Below, piece after piece: positions 7,552 through 18,448 of a stretch of DNA of 64,000 bases (the stretch's first letter is position 1; each line of letters opens with the position of its first letter). The DNA comes from Pseudothermotoga sp. Lineage in GTDB: Bacteria; Thermotogota; Thermotogae; Thermotogales; DSM-5069. A model generated the notes under the pieces. The model was not told where the DNA came from and searched no databases. It was given only the letters and a program-made list of their open reading frames with translations. The stretch spans positions 1 to 64,000 of the forward strand of contig JANXCS010000007.1 of the NCBI GenBank assembly GCA_025060105.1. Reading direction: 5' to 3'. The translations under genes and the position numbers were made by a program.

Positions 7552-9041
7552 GATTTCACGGTCCCCCTCTTCGAAGTCCGATAGATTCCAATTAGAGAGA
7601 ACGCGACTGAAGCTATTGCAGCCAGCAAAAGTGCGAGCGAAATAGGTCTTCTAAGCAAAATAGTCCAGTCATTTTTAGCGATCAACAGGGTTCTGTTGAG
7701 ATTTTGCTCGGCCATGGGACCAAGGATGAGGCCGAGTACCAACGGCGGCATGGGAAAGCCAGCTTTCCTCATGAGGTAACCTAACACACCGAAACACAAT
7801 GCGACTCCAACATCGTATATGCTGTTTCTCAGGGAGAAAGATCCTATGATGCACAAGACTAGAACTATGGGCATGAGTATCTCGTCTTTGATTTTCAGGA
7901 TATTAGGTGCTAACAAAATTGAGATGAACCCAACAAGGAGCATCATGAACTGAATGATGAACCATCCTGCAAAGAAAGAGTACACAACCTTTGGTTGTTG
8001 GGTGAACATGAGTGGACCAGGGCGAACACCAATGAGCACAAAAGCACCGAGCATCACTGCGGTGACAGCGTCGCCAGGTACTCCGAGTGACAGCGTGGGA
8101 ACCATGGCTCCCCCAGTGACCGCATTGTTGGCTGTTTCACAAACCGCGACACCTTCGAGTGCACCTTGACCGAACTTTTCCTTATTCTTAGACCATCTTC
8201 TCAACTCATTGTAAGCTAGGAAGGTTGCAATCGTACCACCAGTGCCAGGTAGAACGCCTATCAGAGTGCCAATGATGATACCCACAATCATTGGAACAAT
8301 CAAACTTTTCAATTCATCCAGTGTGAGAAATAGGTTACCTAATGAAGTCGTGATGGGAACTTGTTCGCTCTTTTTTTCAAGCCTATCTAAAACTTCAGAA
8401 ACTGCAAAGACGCCTATCATGACCGGTAGGAAGTCAAAACCGTTGGCGAGCAAATCTATACCTAGTGTCAATCGCTGTGAACCAGTGATGTTGTCTATTC
8501 CTATGAGTGAAAGCAGAAGACCTATAAGACCTGCGATCAAACCTTTGACTAGATCCTTTCCTGACACACTCGCGATTATGGTTAAGCCAAAGACTGCGAG
8601 TGAAAAGTACTCCGGTGGTCCGAATCTCAGAGCAAACTTAGCCAGCAGCGGAGCCAAAAGAACCATGCATATTCCACTCGCAAGTCCTCCCACCACAGAG
8701 CCTATCAATGCGGCAGAAATTGCTTTACCTGCTTTACCCTGTCTAGCCAACGGATAACCATCTATTGCCGTTGCTGCTGCAGAAGGTGTGCCGGGTGTTT
8801 TCAACAGAATAGCTGAGATTGAGCCACCAAACATTGAAGCACAGTACATACCCGTGAGAAGTAATAGAGCGGTTTCTGGTTTCATATAGTAGGTGAAAGG
8901 AAGTAGTAGAATGATACCCATAGAAGATGTCACACCGGGGAGTGCTCCAACAACGATGCCACTCGCAACACCTATCAACATTATCAAAAGATTTGATGGT
9001 TGAACAGCTATTTTCAATCCTTCTACCCAATAATTGATCAT
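7548..9041 (-). CDS. tripartite tricarboxylate transporter, large permease TctA
   Basis: A 497-residue polytopic membrane protein with TctA signatures: GIVVGALPGVTSSMG near the N-terminus, LLKTPGTPSAAATAIDGYPL, RFGPPEYFSLAVFGL, and the second repeat GTLIGVLPGTGGTIATFLAY with VTGGAMVPTLSLGVPGD. It is the main channel of a secondary carboxylate importer that works with TctB and TctC. The start is ATG at 9041 behind GAGGTG; a GTG at 9050 would leave no SD site. A tctA remnant lies at the left end of the window. Confidence 0.95.
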   Translation of the reverse strand: MINYWVEGLKIAVQPSNLLIMLIGVASGIVVGALPGVTSSMGIILLLPFTYYMKPETALLLLTGMYCASMFGGSISAILLKTPGTPSAAATAIDGYPLARQGKAGKAISAALIGSVVGGLASGICMVLLAPLLAKFALRFGPPEYFSLAVFGLTIIASVSGKDLVKGLIAGLIGLLLSLIGIDNITGSQRLTLGIDLLANGFDFLPVMIGVFAVSEVLDRLEKKSEQVPITTSLGNLFLTLDELKSLIVPMIVGIIIGTLIGVLPGTGGTIATFLAYNELRRWSKNKEKFGQGALEGVAVCETANNAVTGGAMVPTLSLGVPGDAVTAVMLGAFVLIGVRPGPLMFTQQPKVVYSFFAGWFIIQFMMLLVGFISILLAPNILKIKDEILMPIVLVLCIIGSFSLRNSIYDVGVALCFGVLGYLMRKAGFPMPPLVLGLILGPMAEQNLNRTLLIAKNDWTILLRRPISLALLLAAIASVAFSLIGIYRTSKRGTVKS

Positions 9042-9051
9042 CTTACACACC

Positions 9052-9501
9052 TCACGGGGAAAACCTCGGTAGTGGTACTTTGAAAACTGTAGTGAACACG
9101 TAGTAAAGAACTAAAGACGTCACAACGCTCAACACAGCATTCGTTATGTACCTCCTGGAACCAAAGAGATACATCGAGAAAAACAGGAAAAGCGATGTTA
9201 AGATCAAAAAGCCAAGTTTTCTGAGTAGATAGGCATACAAAGTGAACAAAACAACACAACCCAGAAGGCTCAAAACGAAAGAACGACTAATTTTAATGGT
9301 ACGTTCATCCTTCCTTTTTGCAAAAAGAGTTTTCACGATCAAGACGATGGCACAAAGAATCAAACACACCGTGACCAATCTTGGAAAGCCTGCTGAACCG
9401 AGTCCCAATCGGGGCTTTTTCATGCCAATCGTGTTCAGAAAAAAGGTCAAACCAACGACTAAGAAAATCAAACCTGAAGCCAAATCGATTTTTTTAGACA
9501 T
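9052..9501 (-). CDS. tripartite tricarboxylate transporter, small subunit TctB
   Basis: A 149-residue protein with four predicted membrane segments: LASGLIFLVVGLTFFLNTIG, VTVCLILCAIVLIVKTLF, SFVLSLLGCVVLFTLYAYL and a pair near the C-terminus. Length, topology and position between tctC and tctA fit TctB, a poorly conserved family. It is separated from tctC by a strong hairpin and from the tctA start by ten bases. Confidence 0.88.
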   Translation of the reverse strand: MSKKIDLASGLIFLVVGLTFFLNTIGMKKPRLGLGSAGFPRLVTVCLILCAIVLIVKTLFAKRKDERTIKISRSFVLSLLGCVVLFTLYAYLLRKLGFLILTSLFLFFSMYLFGSRRYITNAVLSVVTSLVLYYVFTTVFKVPLPRFSP

Positions 9502-9518
9502 ATCAACTCACCTGAAAA

Positions 9519-9542
9519 CCCCGCCCCTTGAACAGGGCGGGG
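9519..9542 (-). terminator. hairpin between tctC and tctB (attenuator or mRNA stabiliser)
   Basis: CCCCGCCC (9519-9526) pairs perfectly with GGGCGGGG (9535-9542) around an 8-base loop, followed on the minus strand by TTTT. It sits eight bases after the tctC stop. It could stop most transcripts after the binding-protein gene or protect the tctC mRNA end. Confidence 0.75.
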
Positions 9543-9549
9543 AAGTTTC

Positions 9550-10509
9550 TCATTTTCCGTATTTCTCTCCAACCTTCTTTGTTTTCATGAGCATCTCCCA
9601 GAAAGCGTTCTGTTCTCTAACGAACTTTGTGTAGCTGACAGTATCCATGTAATGAAGGATGTTACCCATTTCTTTAACTTTGGCCAAGAACTCAGAATCG
9701 TTCATACACTTATAGAAAATATCATGCAATGCTTGTACTATCTCGGGTGGAGTTCCCTTCTGTACTGCCACACCTCTCCACATTCCCAGCGTGAAGTTAT
9801 AACCAAGTTCCTTCGCAGTCGGTACATCTGGAAAGATGCTCAACCTTTGCGTTCCAAGCACAGCCAAAACTCTGAGTTGACCAGCTTGAACTTGTGGTAC
9901 CCCTTCTGGGGCAGCTGCCATCACTGAATCTATATGGCCAGCCACAAGGTCAGTGATTGCAGGCGCACCACCATTGTAAGGTACATGAATAAATTTCACA
10001 CCTACGAAATCTTCGAAAGCTAGAGCCACCAGATGGTTACCACCGCCAGCACCACCGTTACCCATCGTGATGGTTTCAGGTTTCTTGCGTGCCGCATTCA
10101 AAAGATCCTCAAGTGTTTTGTAGGGCGAGTTCGCATTGACAAGGATATAACTAGGATCGTTCACTATGTTGATCACTGGTATGAAGTCATCCACAGTGAA
10201 CTTCACTTCGCTCCAGTGGATCCTCGTAATGATCGGGGTAGCTAAGGAAAGCAAGGTATAACCGTCTGGTTGTGCTTTGAGGAATTCCATCGTTCCAGTC
10301 ACAGCACCCGCACTAGGTATGTTGTTGACAATCAGAGGATGACCATTTGCATATTTTGGAAATACTGAAGCGATCGCTCTGAAGAGTAAATCCGTTGCAC
10401 CACCAGCGGACCAAGGTACAATGATAGTCACAGGTCTTGTGGGAAAATTGACTTGTGAGAACGCAAGAACGCTAAAAAGGACCATTACCAGTAACATCTT
10501 CAGTTTCAT
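9550..10509 (-). CDS. tripartite tricarboxylate transporter binding protein TctC (Bug family)
   Basis: A 319-residue periplasmic binding protein. The signal peptide (LKMLLVMVLFSVLAFS) is followed by Bug-family motifs: FPTRPVTIIVPWSAGGATDL, NNIPSAGAVTGTMEFLKAQPDGYTLL, the glycine-rich GNGGAGGGNHLVALAFE, and HVPYNGGAPAITDLVAGHID. It captures a carboxylate and hands it to TctA/TctB; the ligand cannot be told. It is first in the minus-strand cluster, with ATG at 10509 behind GGAGG. Confidence 0.95.
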   Translation of the reverse strand: MKLKMLLVMVLFSVLAFSQVNFPTRPVTIIVPWSAGGATDLLFRAIASVFPKYANGHPLIVNNIPSAGAVTGTMEFLKAQPDGYTLLSLATPIITRIHWSEVKFTVDDFIPVINIVNDPSYILVNANSPYKTLEDLLNAARKKPETITMGNGGAGGGNHLVALAFEDFVGVKFIHVPYNGGAPAITDLVAGHIDSVMAAAPEGVPQVQAGQLRVLAVLGTQRLSIFPDVPTAKELGYNFTLGMWRGVAVQKGTPPEIVQALHDIFYKCMNDSEFLAKVKEMGNILHYMDTVSYTKFVREQNAFWEMLMKTKKVGEKYGK

Positions 10510-10751
10510 ACGAACACCTCCTCACCTTCGAGTATGAATATTTTTTCCAAACCTTGCTATCTACTTGATGAACCCAGTGATACTTACCAGTCACATAGAA
10601 AAAGTTTTTTCTGATTTTTTTCGTAAATGGACTTCCAAAACTTGTCAAAAAAATTTTATCCCGTAAAACCAGAAAACGTGCATGTAATGTGATTACAAGA
10701 TAGTTTCGTGTAGTTTACACAAAAGAGAAACAAAGATTGATTGAAGACAAA
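10510..10751. other. intergenic region upstream of tctC
   Basis: About 240 AT-rich bases between upp and tctC, both on the minus strand. A TTGACA-like box on the minus strand (10643-10648) has only a weak partner, TACGAA at 10620-10625, 17 bases downstream, so it is a tentative tctC promoter. The upp gene ends here without a clear hairpin. No coding signal was seen. Confidence 0.35.
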
Positions 10752-11378
<627 letters not shown>

Positions 11379-11394
11379 TTAAACCCTCCCAAGG

Positions 11395-11422
11395 ACAAAA
11401 TAAAAGGGAGCATTCAGCTCCC
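11395..11422 (-). terminator. terminator at the end of the ffh-lepB operon
   Basis: GGGAGC (11406-11411) and GCTCCC (11417-11422) form a hairpin with loop ATTCA, followed on the minus strand by a TTTTATTTT run. The lepB stop codon lies inside the hairpin, so it ends the long ribosomal/SRP operon. Confidence 0.8.
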
Positions 11423-12268
11423 TTGTACCGGTCCAAAATCTTTCAATGGCCATATACGCAATATAGGTTTTCCGATGAGGTGGTCTTTTGGCACGAAACC
11501 GAAATAGCGACTGTCAAAACTGTCATTGCTGTTGTCTCCCATGAAGAAGTAAAAGCCCTTTGGGACCTCAACTTCGATGCCATCAGGTGTTACCCTGATG
11601 TATTTACTCAAATCAACATTCTTGTAGATTTCCGAGAATGTGCGGTCGAACGGTACACCCAAAGGTACAGGGTACATCCCTCCAACGACTGAAAACACAA
11701 GGTTCGCAGCGTAAACATCTTTCTGTGCGAGTTTCTGCAGATACTGTCGATACGCCGTTTGGTTGTTTCTCAATCTACTCGCCTCAACGAACCAATTCAA
11801 AAGTTCAGGATATTTGAATATGCCCTCAGGTGCATAAACGATATCCTTCAACTTTTCGTTCAACTTGCCGTTCACATAGAGATGATACTTGCCATCATCT
11901 GCGAGTTTTATTTGTAGCACATCGCCTTCCTTACCGACCAATCGTTTGACGTACTTCACCCTGCCTCTGAACCTGCTGGGAGCGAACAGATCCATGAACT
12001 TATCGAAAGGTCTGAGCATCGTGAGAGCGCGCTCGTCTATGAACGGAGCCCAGAATACAACGATGTCTCCGATCTGTGGTTCTTTGACGGTATAAGTTAT
12101 CTTCTCAATGAACAAGCGATCACCAATGTTTATGGTGGGTATCATCGAACCTGTTGGAACAAGCATGGTTTCGAACACATAAAGTCTCACAATCGTTGCC
12201 GCGACGATTGCATAGGCCAAAGATTTCAACCAGTCCAATGCGTATTTCCTCAATTTGTCCCTGTCCAT
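11414..12268 (-). CDS. lepB: signal peptidase I
   Basis: A 284-residue membrane serine protease that removes signal peptides. One N-terminal membrane segment (LAYAIVAATIVRLYVF) precedes box B with the catalytic Ser (VPTGSMIPTINIGDRL). The catalytic Lys is in YVKRLVGKEGD, and box E is FMGDNSNDSFDSRYFG. An insertion of about 100 residues between boxes D and E, containing FKYPELLNWFVEASRL, makes it longer than Gram-positive enzymes. The start is taken as ATG at 12268; a GTG at 12277 overlapping the rplS stop is also possible. Confidence 0.95.
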   Translation of the reverse strand: MDRDKLRKYALDWLKSLAYAIVAATIVRLYVFETMLVPTGSMIPTINIGDRLFIEKITYTVKEPQIGDIVVFWAPFIDERALTMLRPFDKFMDLFAPSRFRGRVKYVKRLVGKEGDVLQIKLADDGKYHLYVNGKLNEKLKDIVYAPEGIFKYPELLNWFVEASRLRNNQTAYRQYLQKLAQKDVYAANLVFSVVGGMYPVPLGVPFDRTFSEIYKNVDLSKYIRVTPDGIEVEVPKGFYFFMGDNSNDSFDSRYFGFVPKDHLIGKPILRIWPLKDFGPVQGS

Positions 12269-12273
12269 GAACG

Positions 12274-12624
12274 TCACTCTCTTTTTTCCTTCAACTTGAT
12301 CTTCCCTCTCACATCACGCAAATAGTAAAGTTTTGCTCTCCTTGTCTCTGCTCTCTTGACCACTTCAACTTTCTCAACAACCGGTGAATGGTACGGGAAA
12401 GTTCTTTCAACTCCTATGCCTCCACTGGCAATCTTACGAACTGTGAACGTTTTGCTCAACCCAGAACCTCTGATTCTGATGACGATCCCTTCAAAAACTT
12501 GTGTTCTTTCCTTACCAGCCTCAACAACTTTAACATGAACTTTAACGGTGTCACCAGTTCTGAACTCAGGAAGTTTCCTGTATTCACTTTTCTCGATCAA
12601 CCTCACGAAGTTGTCCATGCTCAC
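12274..12624 (-). CDS. rplS: 50S ribosomal protein L19
   Basis: A 116-residue L19 protein: [54 protein letters not shown] and the basic C-terminus [14 protein letters not shown]. It sits at the 30S-50S interface. The GTG at 12624 lies seven bases after GAGGAGGT, which overlaps the stop of the upstream SPOUT gene. An ATG two codons later is an alternative. Confidence 0.97.
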   Translation of the reverse strand: MSMDNFVRLIEKSEYRKLPEFRTGDTVKVHVKVVEAGKERTQVFEGIVIRIRGSGLSKTFTVRKIASGGIGVERTFPYHSPVVEKVEVVKRAETRRAKLYYLRDVRGKIKLKEKRE

Positions 12625-12627
12625 GAT

Positions 12628-13923
<1,296 letters not shown>

Positions 13924-13924
<1 letters not shown>

Positions 13925-14427
13925 TACATCCACTCCGAAAGTTTCACCACGAGCTTTCTTTCCGGTTCGAAGCTCACCACGTATTCCTTCACCATTGGAA
14001 TGAGAATCTCTCCATCTTTCGTCTTCACAACAACAACGTCGTTTGAACCGGTTTCTATAATGTCGATCACTCTGCCGAGTTTCTCACCTGCTTCGCTGTA
14101 CACATCAACGTTCAAAAGCTGGTAGAAGTAATACTCGTCGGATGAAAGCTTCGGTAGCTCCTCCGTCTTGAGTAAAAGTTGCATACCAATGATTTTTTTA
14201 GCTTTCTCCAGACTGTCTATACCAGCGATTTTTAACAAATAATTCTTGCCAATCTTCTTGACTTTTTGAACGTTGACTCTGTAAATGCCGTTGCGTGTCT
14301 CGTCCTTTACGAAGACTTCTTTCAAATTGAGAAAGATCTCTTCCACATTGGTCATTGGAACAACCTTCACGTTTCCAAATAAACCATGTGTTTTTGTGAT
14401 CTTTCCGATCACAATATATTCATTCAC
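13924..14427 (-). CDS. rimM: 16S rRNA processing protein RimM
   Basis: A 167-residue RimM with an N-terminal barrel (YIVIGKITKTHGLFGNVKV) and a PRC-barrel C-terminal domain (DEYYFYQLLNVDVYSEAGE, GSNDVVVVKTKDGEILIPMV). It assists assembly of the 30S head with S19. GTG at 14427 overlaps the khpA stop as GTGA. Confidence 0.95.
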
Positions 14428-14648
14428 CTTACCACCCTCAAGGTGAAATCTTCGGTGTCGAACAGTGCAGACATGAGAACTTTCAGTGACTTGATCGTCC
14501 TGCCGTCCTTTCCTATGACTTGGCCTACGTCTTCCTCGTTCACAACGATCTCAAACACTTTGCCTGTGGCTTCGTTGAATTCGACGATTATGACTTCTTC
14601 AGGATGTTTAACTATACCTTTCACTATGTGCTCAAGAACTTGTTTCAT
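14424..14648 (-). CDS. khpA: KH-domain RNA-binding protein KhpA
   Basis: A 74-residue single-KH protein with the family core ([20 protein letters not shown]) and the upstream strand [17 protein letters not shown]. KhpA proteins bind RNA, often with KhpB, and are typical neighbours of rpsP and rimM. The start is ATG at 14648 behind GAGAGG and overlaps the rpsP stop by 17 bases; an ATG at 14669 would lengthen the overlap. Confidence 0.92.
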   Translation of the reverse strand: MKQVLEHIVKGIVKHPEEVIIVEFNEATGKVFEIVVNEEDVGQVIGKDGRTIKSLKVLMSALFDTEDFTLRVVR

Positions 14649-14928
14649 TTGTTGCCTCTCTCTTGCCATACTTGATCTCGTGCACCTTCTTCAGCACGCC
14701 CGCTCTACTGAGTATATCCCTCACCGTGTCACTCGGTTGCGCACCTTTCAGGATCCACTCGACGGCTCTCTCAACATTTACCTTTATATCCGCCGGTGCG
14801 CGGAGTGGGTTGTAATAACCCAGCGACTCGATGTAAGCACCATCTCTTTTTTTTCTCGAATCAACGACCACTATCCTGTAGAATGGCATGTTCCGCTTTC
14901 CAAGCCTCGTTAATCTGATCCTTACCAC
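14632..14928 (-). CDS. rpsP: 30S ribosomal protein S16
   Basis: A 98-residue S16 protein: [20 protein letters not shown] at the start, then [14 protein letters not shown] and [20 protein letters not shown] primary assembly protein of the 30S body. It lies 12 bases after ffh. Confidence 0.97.
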   Translation of the reverse strand: MVRIRLTRLGKRNMPFYRIVVVDSRKKRDGAYIESLGYYNPLRAPADIKVNVERAVEWILKGAQPSDTVRDILSRAGVLKKVHEIKYGKREATNETSS

Positions 14929-14940
14929 GCGAACACCTCC

Positions 14941-16242
14941 TCAAAGCCCAAAAGGCAATTTCAACTTTCCGTGCTTCAATTTTTGCACGAGTTCTCTCAT
15001 CTGCTCATAAGATTTCAAAAGTTTGTTGATGTCTTGTACAGTTGTGCCACTACCTTTTGCAATCCTAAGTTTTCTGCTCGCATTCAAGATCCTCGGATTT
15101 CTTCTTTCCTCTGGCGTCATGGAATTGATGATTGCTTCGATCTTCTTGAGTTCCTTCTCACTCGCTTCTACATCGATCTTGGGGGCACCAGGTAGCATCT
15201 CCACTATTGAAGCGAGTGGCCCAAGTTTTTTAAGTTCTCTGAGTTGCTCACGAAAATCTTCAAGTGTGAACTGAGATTGCAATAACTTCTTAGCTGTAAC
15301 TTCCATCTTTTCCCTGTCGAGTTCTTTCTCAACTTTTTCTATGAGACTCAGTATGTCTCCAAGACCAAGGATTCTACCTGCGATTCTGTCCGGATAGAAT
15401 GGTTCAAAAGCGTCGAGCTTCTCACCCACACCAATGAATTTGATGGGCTTCCCTGTAACATAACTTATCGAAAGAATGACACCTCCACGAGCATCTCCAT
15501 CCAGCTTCGTCACAATGAAACCAGTCAATGAAAGTCTTTTATCGAACTCCGAAGCCGAATTCACAGCATCTTGACCAACCATCGCATCGACGACCATGAG
15601 TATCTCGTCTGGATCCATCATCGCCTTTATATCTTCAAGTTCCTTCATCATCTCTTCATCTATGTGGAGTCTACCAGCGGTGTCAAGCACAAGTACGTTG
15701 CAATGAAGATCTTCGGCAACTTTCAGTGCATCCTTGACGATCTTCAAAGCATTCTTCCTATCTCCACAGAAGACTGGCACATTTATGTTCTTACCAAGCT
15801 TTTCAAGCTGATCTATCGCAGCAGGTCTATAAGTATCTGCAGCAACGAGCAAAGGACTTCTACCAGATTTTCTCAAATACAAAGCCAACTTACCGGCAGT
15901 GGTGGTCTTTCCACTACCTTGAAGTCCTACGAGCATAACGACAGCTGGATGGTGCTTCAACTGCAATGGAACATTCGTACGTCCCATTATGTTTATGAGT
16001 TCATCTCTGACAATTTTGATGAATTGCTGATCCGGAGTGAAACTCTTGAGCACCTCTTCGCCGAGGGCTTTCTGTTTAACGGTTTCTATGAAATCTTTGA
16101 CCACTTTATAGTTCACATCAGCTTCGAGCAGGGACAACTTCACCTGCTTCACCGCTTCACTGATGTTTTTCTCTGTTAACCTTCCTTGACCAGTTATCGC
16201 CCTGAAAACCTTCGATAGTTTTTCCTGAAGATTTTCGAACAT
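14941..16242 (-). CDS. ffh: signal recognition particle protein Ffh
   Basis: A 433-residue SRP54 GTPase. The N domain (MFENLQEKLSKVFRAITGQG) is followed by the G domain with GLQGSGKTTTAGKLA, DTYRPAAIDQL, VLDTAGRLHID and TKLDGDARGG. The methionine-rich M domain (MLPGAPKID onward) binds 4.5S RNA and signal sequences. It targets membrane proteins to the translocon through FtsY. ATG at 16242 is preferred, with AAAGGTG seven bases upstream; a TTG at 16251 is in frame. First gene of the operon ending with lepB. Confidence 0.97.
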   Translation of the reverse strand: MFENLQEKLSKVFRAITGQGRLTEKNISEAVKQVKLSLLEADVNYKVVKDFIETVKQKALGEEVLKSFTPDQQFIKIVRDELINIMGRTNVPLQLKHHPAVVMLVGLQGSGKTTTAGKLALYLRKSGRSPLLVAADTYRPAAIDQLEKLGKNINVPVFCGDRKNALKIVKDALKVAEDLHCNVLVLDTAGRLHIDEEMMKELEDIKAMMDPDEILMVVDAMVGQDAVNSASEFDKRLSLTGFIVTKLDGDARGGVILSISYVTGKPIKFIGVGEKLDAFEPFYPDRIAGRILGLGDILSLIEKVEKELDREKMEVTAKKLLQSQFTLEDFREQLRELKKLGPLASIVEMLPGAPKIDVEASEKELKKIEAIINSMTPEERRNPRILNASRKLRIAKGSGTTVQDINKLLKSYEQMRELVQKLKHGKLKLPFGL

Positions 16243-16259
16243 CAGCAACACCTTTACTC

Positions 16260-16288
16260 ATATTACGCTACCGTCGGTAAGAAATCAA
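16260..16288 (-). promoter_or_regulatory. promoter of the ffh operon
   Basis: On the minus strand TTGATT (16283-16288) and TAATAT (16260-16265) are separated by exactly 17 bases. Transcription would begin about ten bases before the ffh start, giving a very short leader. Confidence 0.75.
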
Positions 16289-16480
16289 TTAACGCACGAA
16301 GCTTTTTCGATACGGTTAAAGCTCAATTATGTTACAAGTGTTGAACGATGAATGTGTGTGTTATTTTAATTGAAAAGAAAATATCATGAATGTATCACAA
16401 ACCGATCCGAGATTTTTTCAACGAGTGTTCAACTTTTTGAGTGTTCTAAGTTAACTTATGTGCTGTATAAATTTGTTCGC

Positions 16481-17719
16481 ATGGCGAAGTATTCAAATCC
16501 ATTCAGAGCGCTTAGGAACAGAAACTATCTGTTGTTTTGGTTACCCCAGAGTGTTTCACTGATTGGAACTTGGATCGATACAACGCTCAGGGGTTGGGTT
16601 GCCGTCAACCTATTTTCAGAAAACGAAGCTGCAGGGTTCATAGGTTTGGTTGCCTTCCTGAAAGGTCTACCGACGGTGATACTCTCTCCAGTGTGCGGTG
16701 TTATGATAGACTGGTTTGGTCCCAAGAATGTTTTACTGTTCACACAAATAGCTGATGCATTGAATGCAACTTTGATGGCTTACTTGGTTCATAAAGGTGT
16801 TCTCAGTGCCCTTCAGTTGCTTTTCCTTAGCTTGGTCATGGGGATCTCCCAGGCGTTCTATTTACCTTCGCGAAACACTTTCATTGGGACCATAGTACCA
16901 CGAAGCTTGTTATCAAACGCACTTGCATTACACGCAATGATATTCAATTTCGCCAGAATGATAGGTCCATCCATAGCTGGGTTCATCGTTGAATACAAAG
17001 GTATGAGCTTTGGTTTTCTAATCAATGCGATCACCTTCTTACCACTCATAGTCTCATTGTTTTTCATCAAAGGTGAAAAAGCTAACGTTCAACAACCTGA
17101 GCGAAATTTCTTTACTGACATGCGTGCAGGGGTTGTTTATATCGCATCCCACAAGGTATTACTGGTAACCTTCTTATCCTCAACAATTTATGCCGTTTTC
17201 GGGATGCCATACAGCATGCTCATGCAAGCGTTCGCAAAGAGCGCTGTGAAAACAGGGCTCGTAGGTTACGGGTTGATCATGGGGTCCATGGGCCTTGGAG
17301 CGTTGGTTGGGGCAATGCTTGCTGGTTCACTTGAAGTGGATACAGTCGTCAAATTCAGGGAAGAATATTTGATACTTTGGATAGGCTTGAGCACACTGGT
17401 TTCGTTCATGTATCCTCCTGCTGCTTTCGTGATGTCATTCGTGAACGGAGCTTCACAAACGATCTTTTTCAACACCGCTAATACGAGGACTCAATACCTT
17501 TCACCGGCGAACATGAAAGGTAGGACTATGTCGCTCTACGCTTTGATCAACAATGGAGGTTCACCCGTTGGTACTTTTCTGTTCGGCCTTTTGGGCAACA
17601 AAATTGGTATAAGGAATACATATGGTGTACTCGCTTCTGCAATGATTGCATATTTCTTGGCGAGAAAAAGTATCAAAGCTTTGCAAATCGACCTAGAGGA
17701 TCTCCCTCAGATCAGATAA
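16481..17719 (+). CDS. MFS transporter
   Basis: A 412-residue major facilitator with 12 predicted membrane helices. FRALRNRNYLLFWLPQSVSL with GTWIDTTLRGWVA resembles the EntS/MFS_3 group of exporters. The loop FGPKNVLLFTQIADALNATL sits between helices 2 and 3. The substrate is unknown. ATG at 16481 starts directly at the conserved N-terminus, and the longer in-frame extension to 16370 is low-complexity leader. It converges with the TSUP gene, overlapping its end by 13 bases. Confidence 0.88.
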   Translation: MAKYSNPFRALRNRNYLLFWLPQSVSLIGTWIDTTLRGWVAVNLFSENEAAGFIGLVAFLKGLPTVILSPVCGVMIDWFGPKNVLLFTQIADALNATLMAYLVHKGVLSALQLLFLSLVMGISQAFYLPSRNTFIGTIVPRSLLSNALALHAMIFNFARMIGPSIAGFIVEYKGMSFGFLINAITFLPLIVSLFFIKGEKANVQQPERNFFTDMRAGVVYIASHKVLLVTFLSSTIYAVFGMPYSMLMQAFAKSAVKTGLVGYGLIMGSMGLGALVGAMLAGSLEVDTVVKFREEYLILWIGLSTLVSFMYPPAAFVMSFVNGASQTIFFNTANTRTQYLSPANMKGRTMSLYALINNGGSPVGTFLFGLLGNKIGIRNTYGVLASAMIAYFLARKSIKALQIDLEDLPQIR

Positions 17720-18435
17720 CTTACACCGCTCACAATCACGCTTGCCAGCAGAATGTATCTCAACCAATCAATGCCTTTTTTGACTGCAAATTTAGCTCCA
17801 AACCAAGCACCCACCATGCTTCCGATGCCTAAAACGAGTCCAGCCAAAATTTGAACCTTCCCATTCAGGAGGAAGATGAGCAATGAAAAGGGTGTGTACA
17901 AAAGTACGATGAAGACCTTCAATGCGTTGTTTCGCACCAAATCAAGCCCAAGGAGGATGGCAGTGAAAAAGACGAAGAAGAAACCTACCCCAGCTTGTAT
18001 GAAACCTCCATAGAAACCGATCCCAAAAAATATCAATGTCACCAGTGGAACATTGAAACGCACCTTTTGATTACCAGTCCACATGGAAGGTTTCGCAACA
18101 ATGAAAAAGGCCATCATTAAAAGTAGAACGCCTACGATCCTTTTCAACAGCAACTGTGGAATGTTGATCACCACATAGCTACCCAAAATGGAACCGATGG
18201 TGGCTGGTATCGCACAGAGGAGGGAGAGTTTCACCGGCAGCACTCTGTCTTTATGAAAACTCCTCACTGCTGTGATGTTTTGCAAGAGAATCGCAATCCT
18301 GTTTGTGCCGTTCGCTACACTCAGATCCATGCCAAGCAACGTCAGAAGTGGTAGGGTGATCAAACTACCCCCACCACCAACAACGTTGAGAAAACCAGAA
18401 GCTATGCCAGAAAGAAAAACGAGAAAGTACAGCAA
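17707..18435 (-). CDS. TSUP (TauE/SafE) family transporter
   Basis: A 242-residue membrane protein with about eight hydrophobic segments. The hallmark repeats are GIASGFLNVVGGGGSLITLP near the N-terminus and FYGGFIQAGVGFFFVFF in the second half. Members carry sulfur-containing or organic anions such as sulfite or sulfoacetate; the substrate here cannot be told. Confidence 0.88.
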   Translation of the reverse strand: MLYFLVFLSGIASGFLNVVGGGGSLITLPLLTLLGMDLSVANGTNRIAILLQNITAVRSFHKDRVLPVKLSLLCAIPATIGSILGSYVVINIPQLLLKRIVGVLLLMMAFFIVAKPSMWTGNQKVRFNVPLVTLIFFGIGFYGGFIQAGVGFFFVFFTAILLGLDLVRNNALKVFIVLLYTPFSLLIFLLNGKVQILAGLVLGIGSMVGAWFGAKFAVKKGIDWLRYILLASVIVSGVSYLI

Positions 18436-18448
18436 GGTTCAATCCCCC

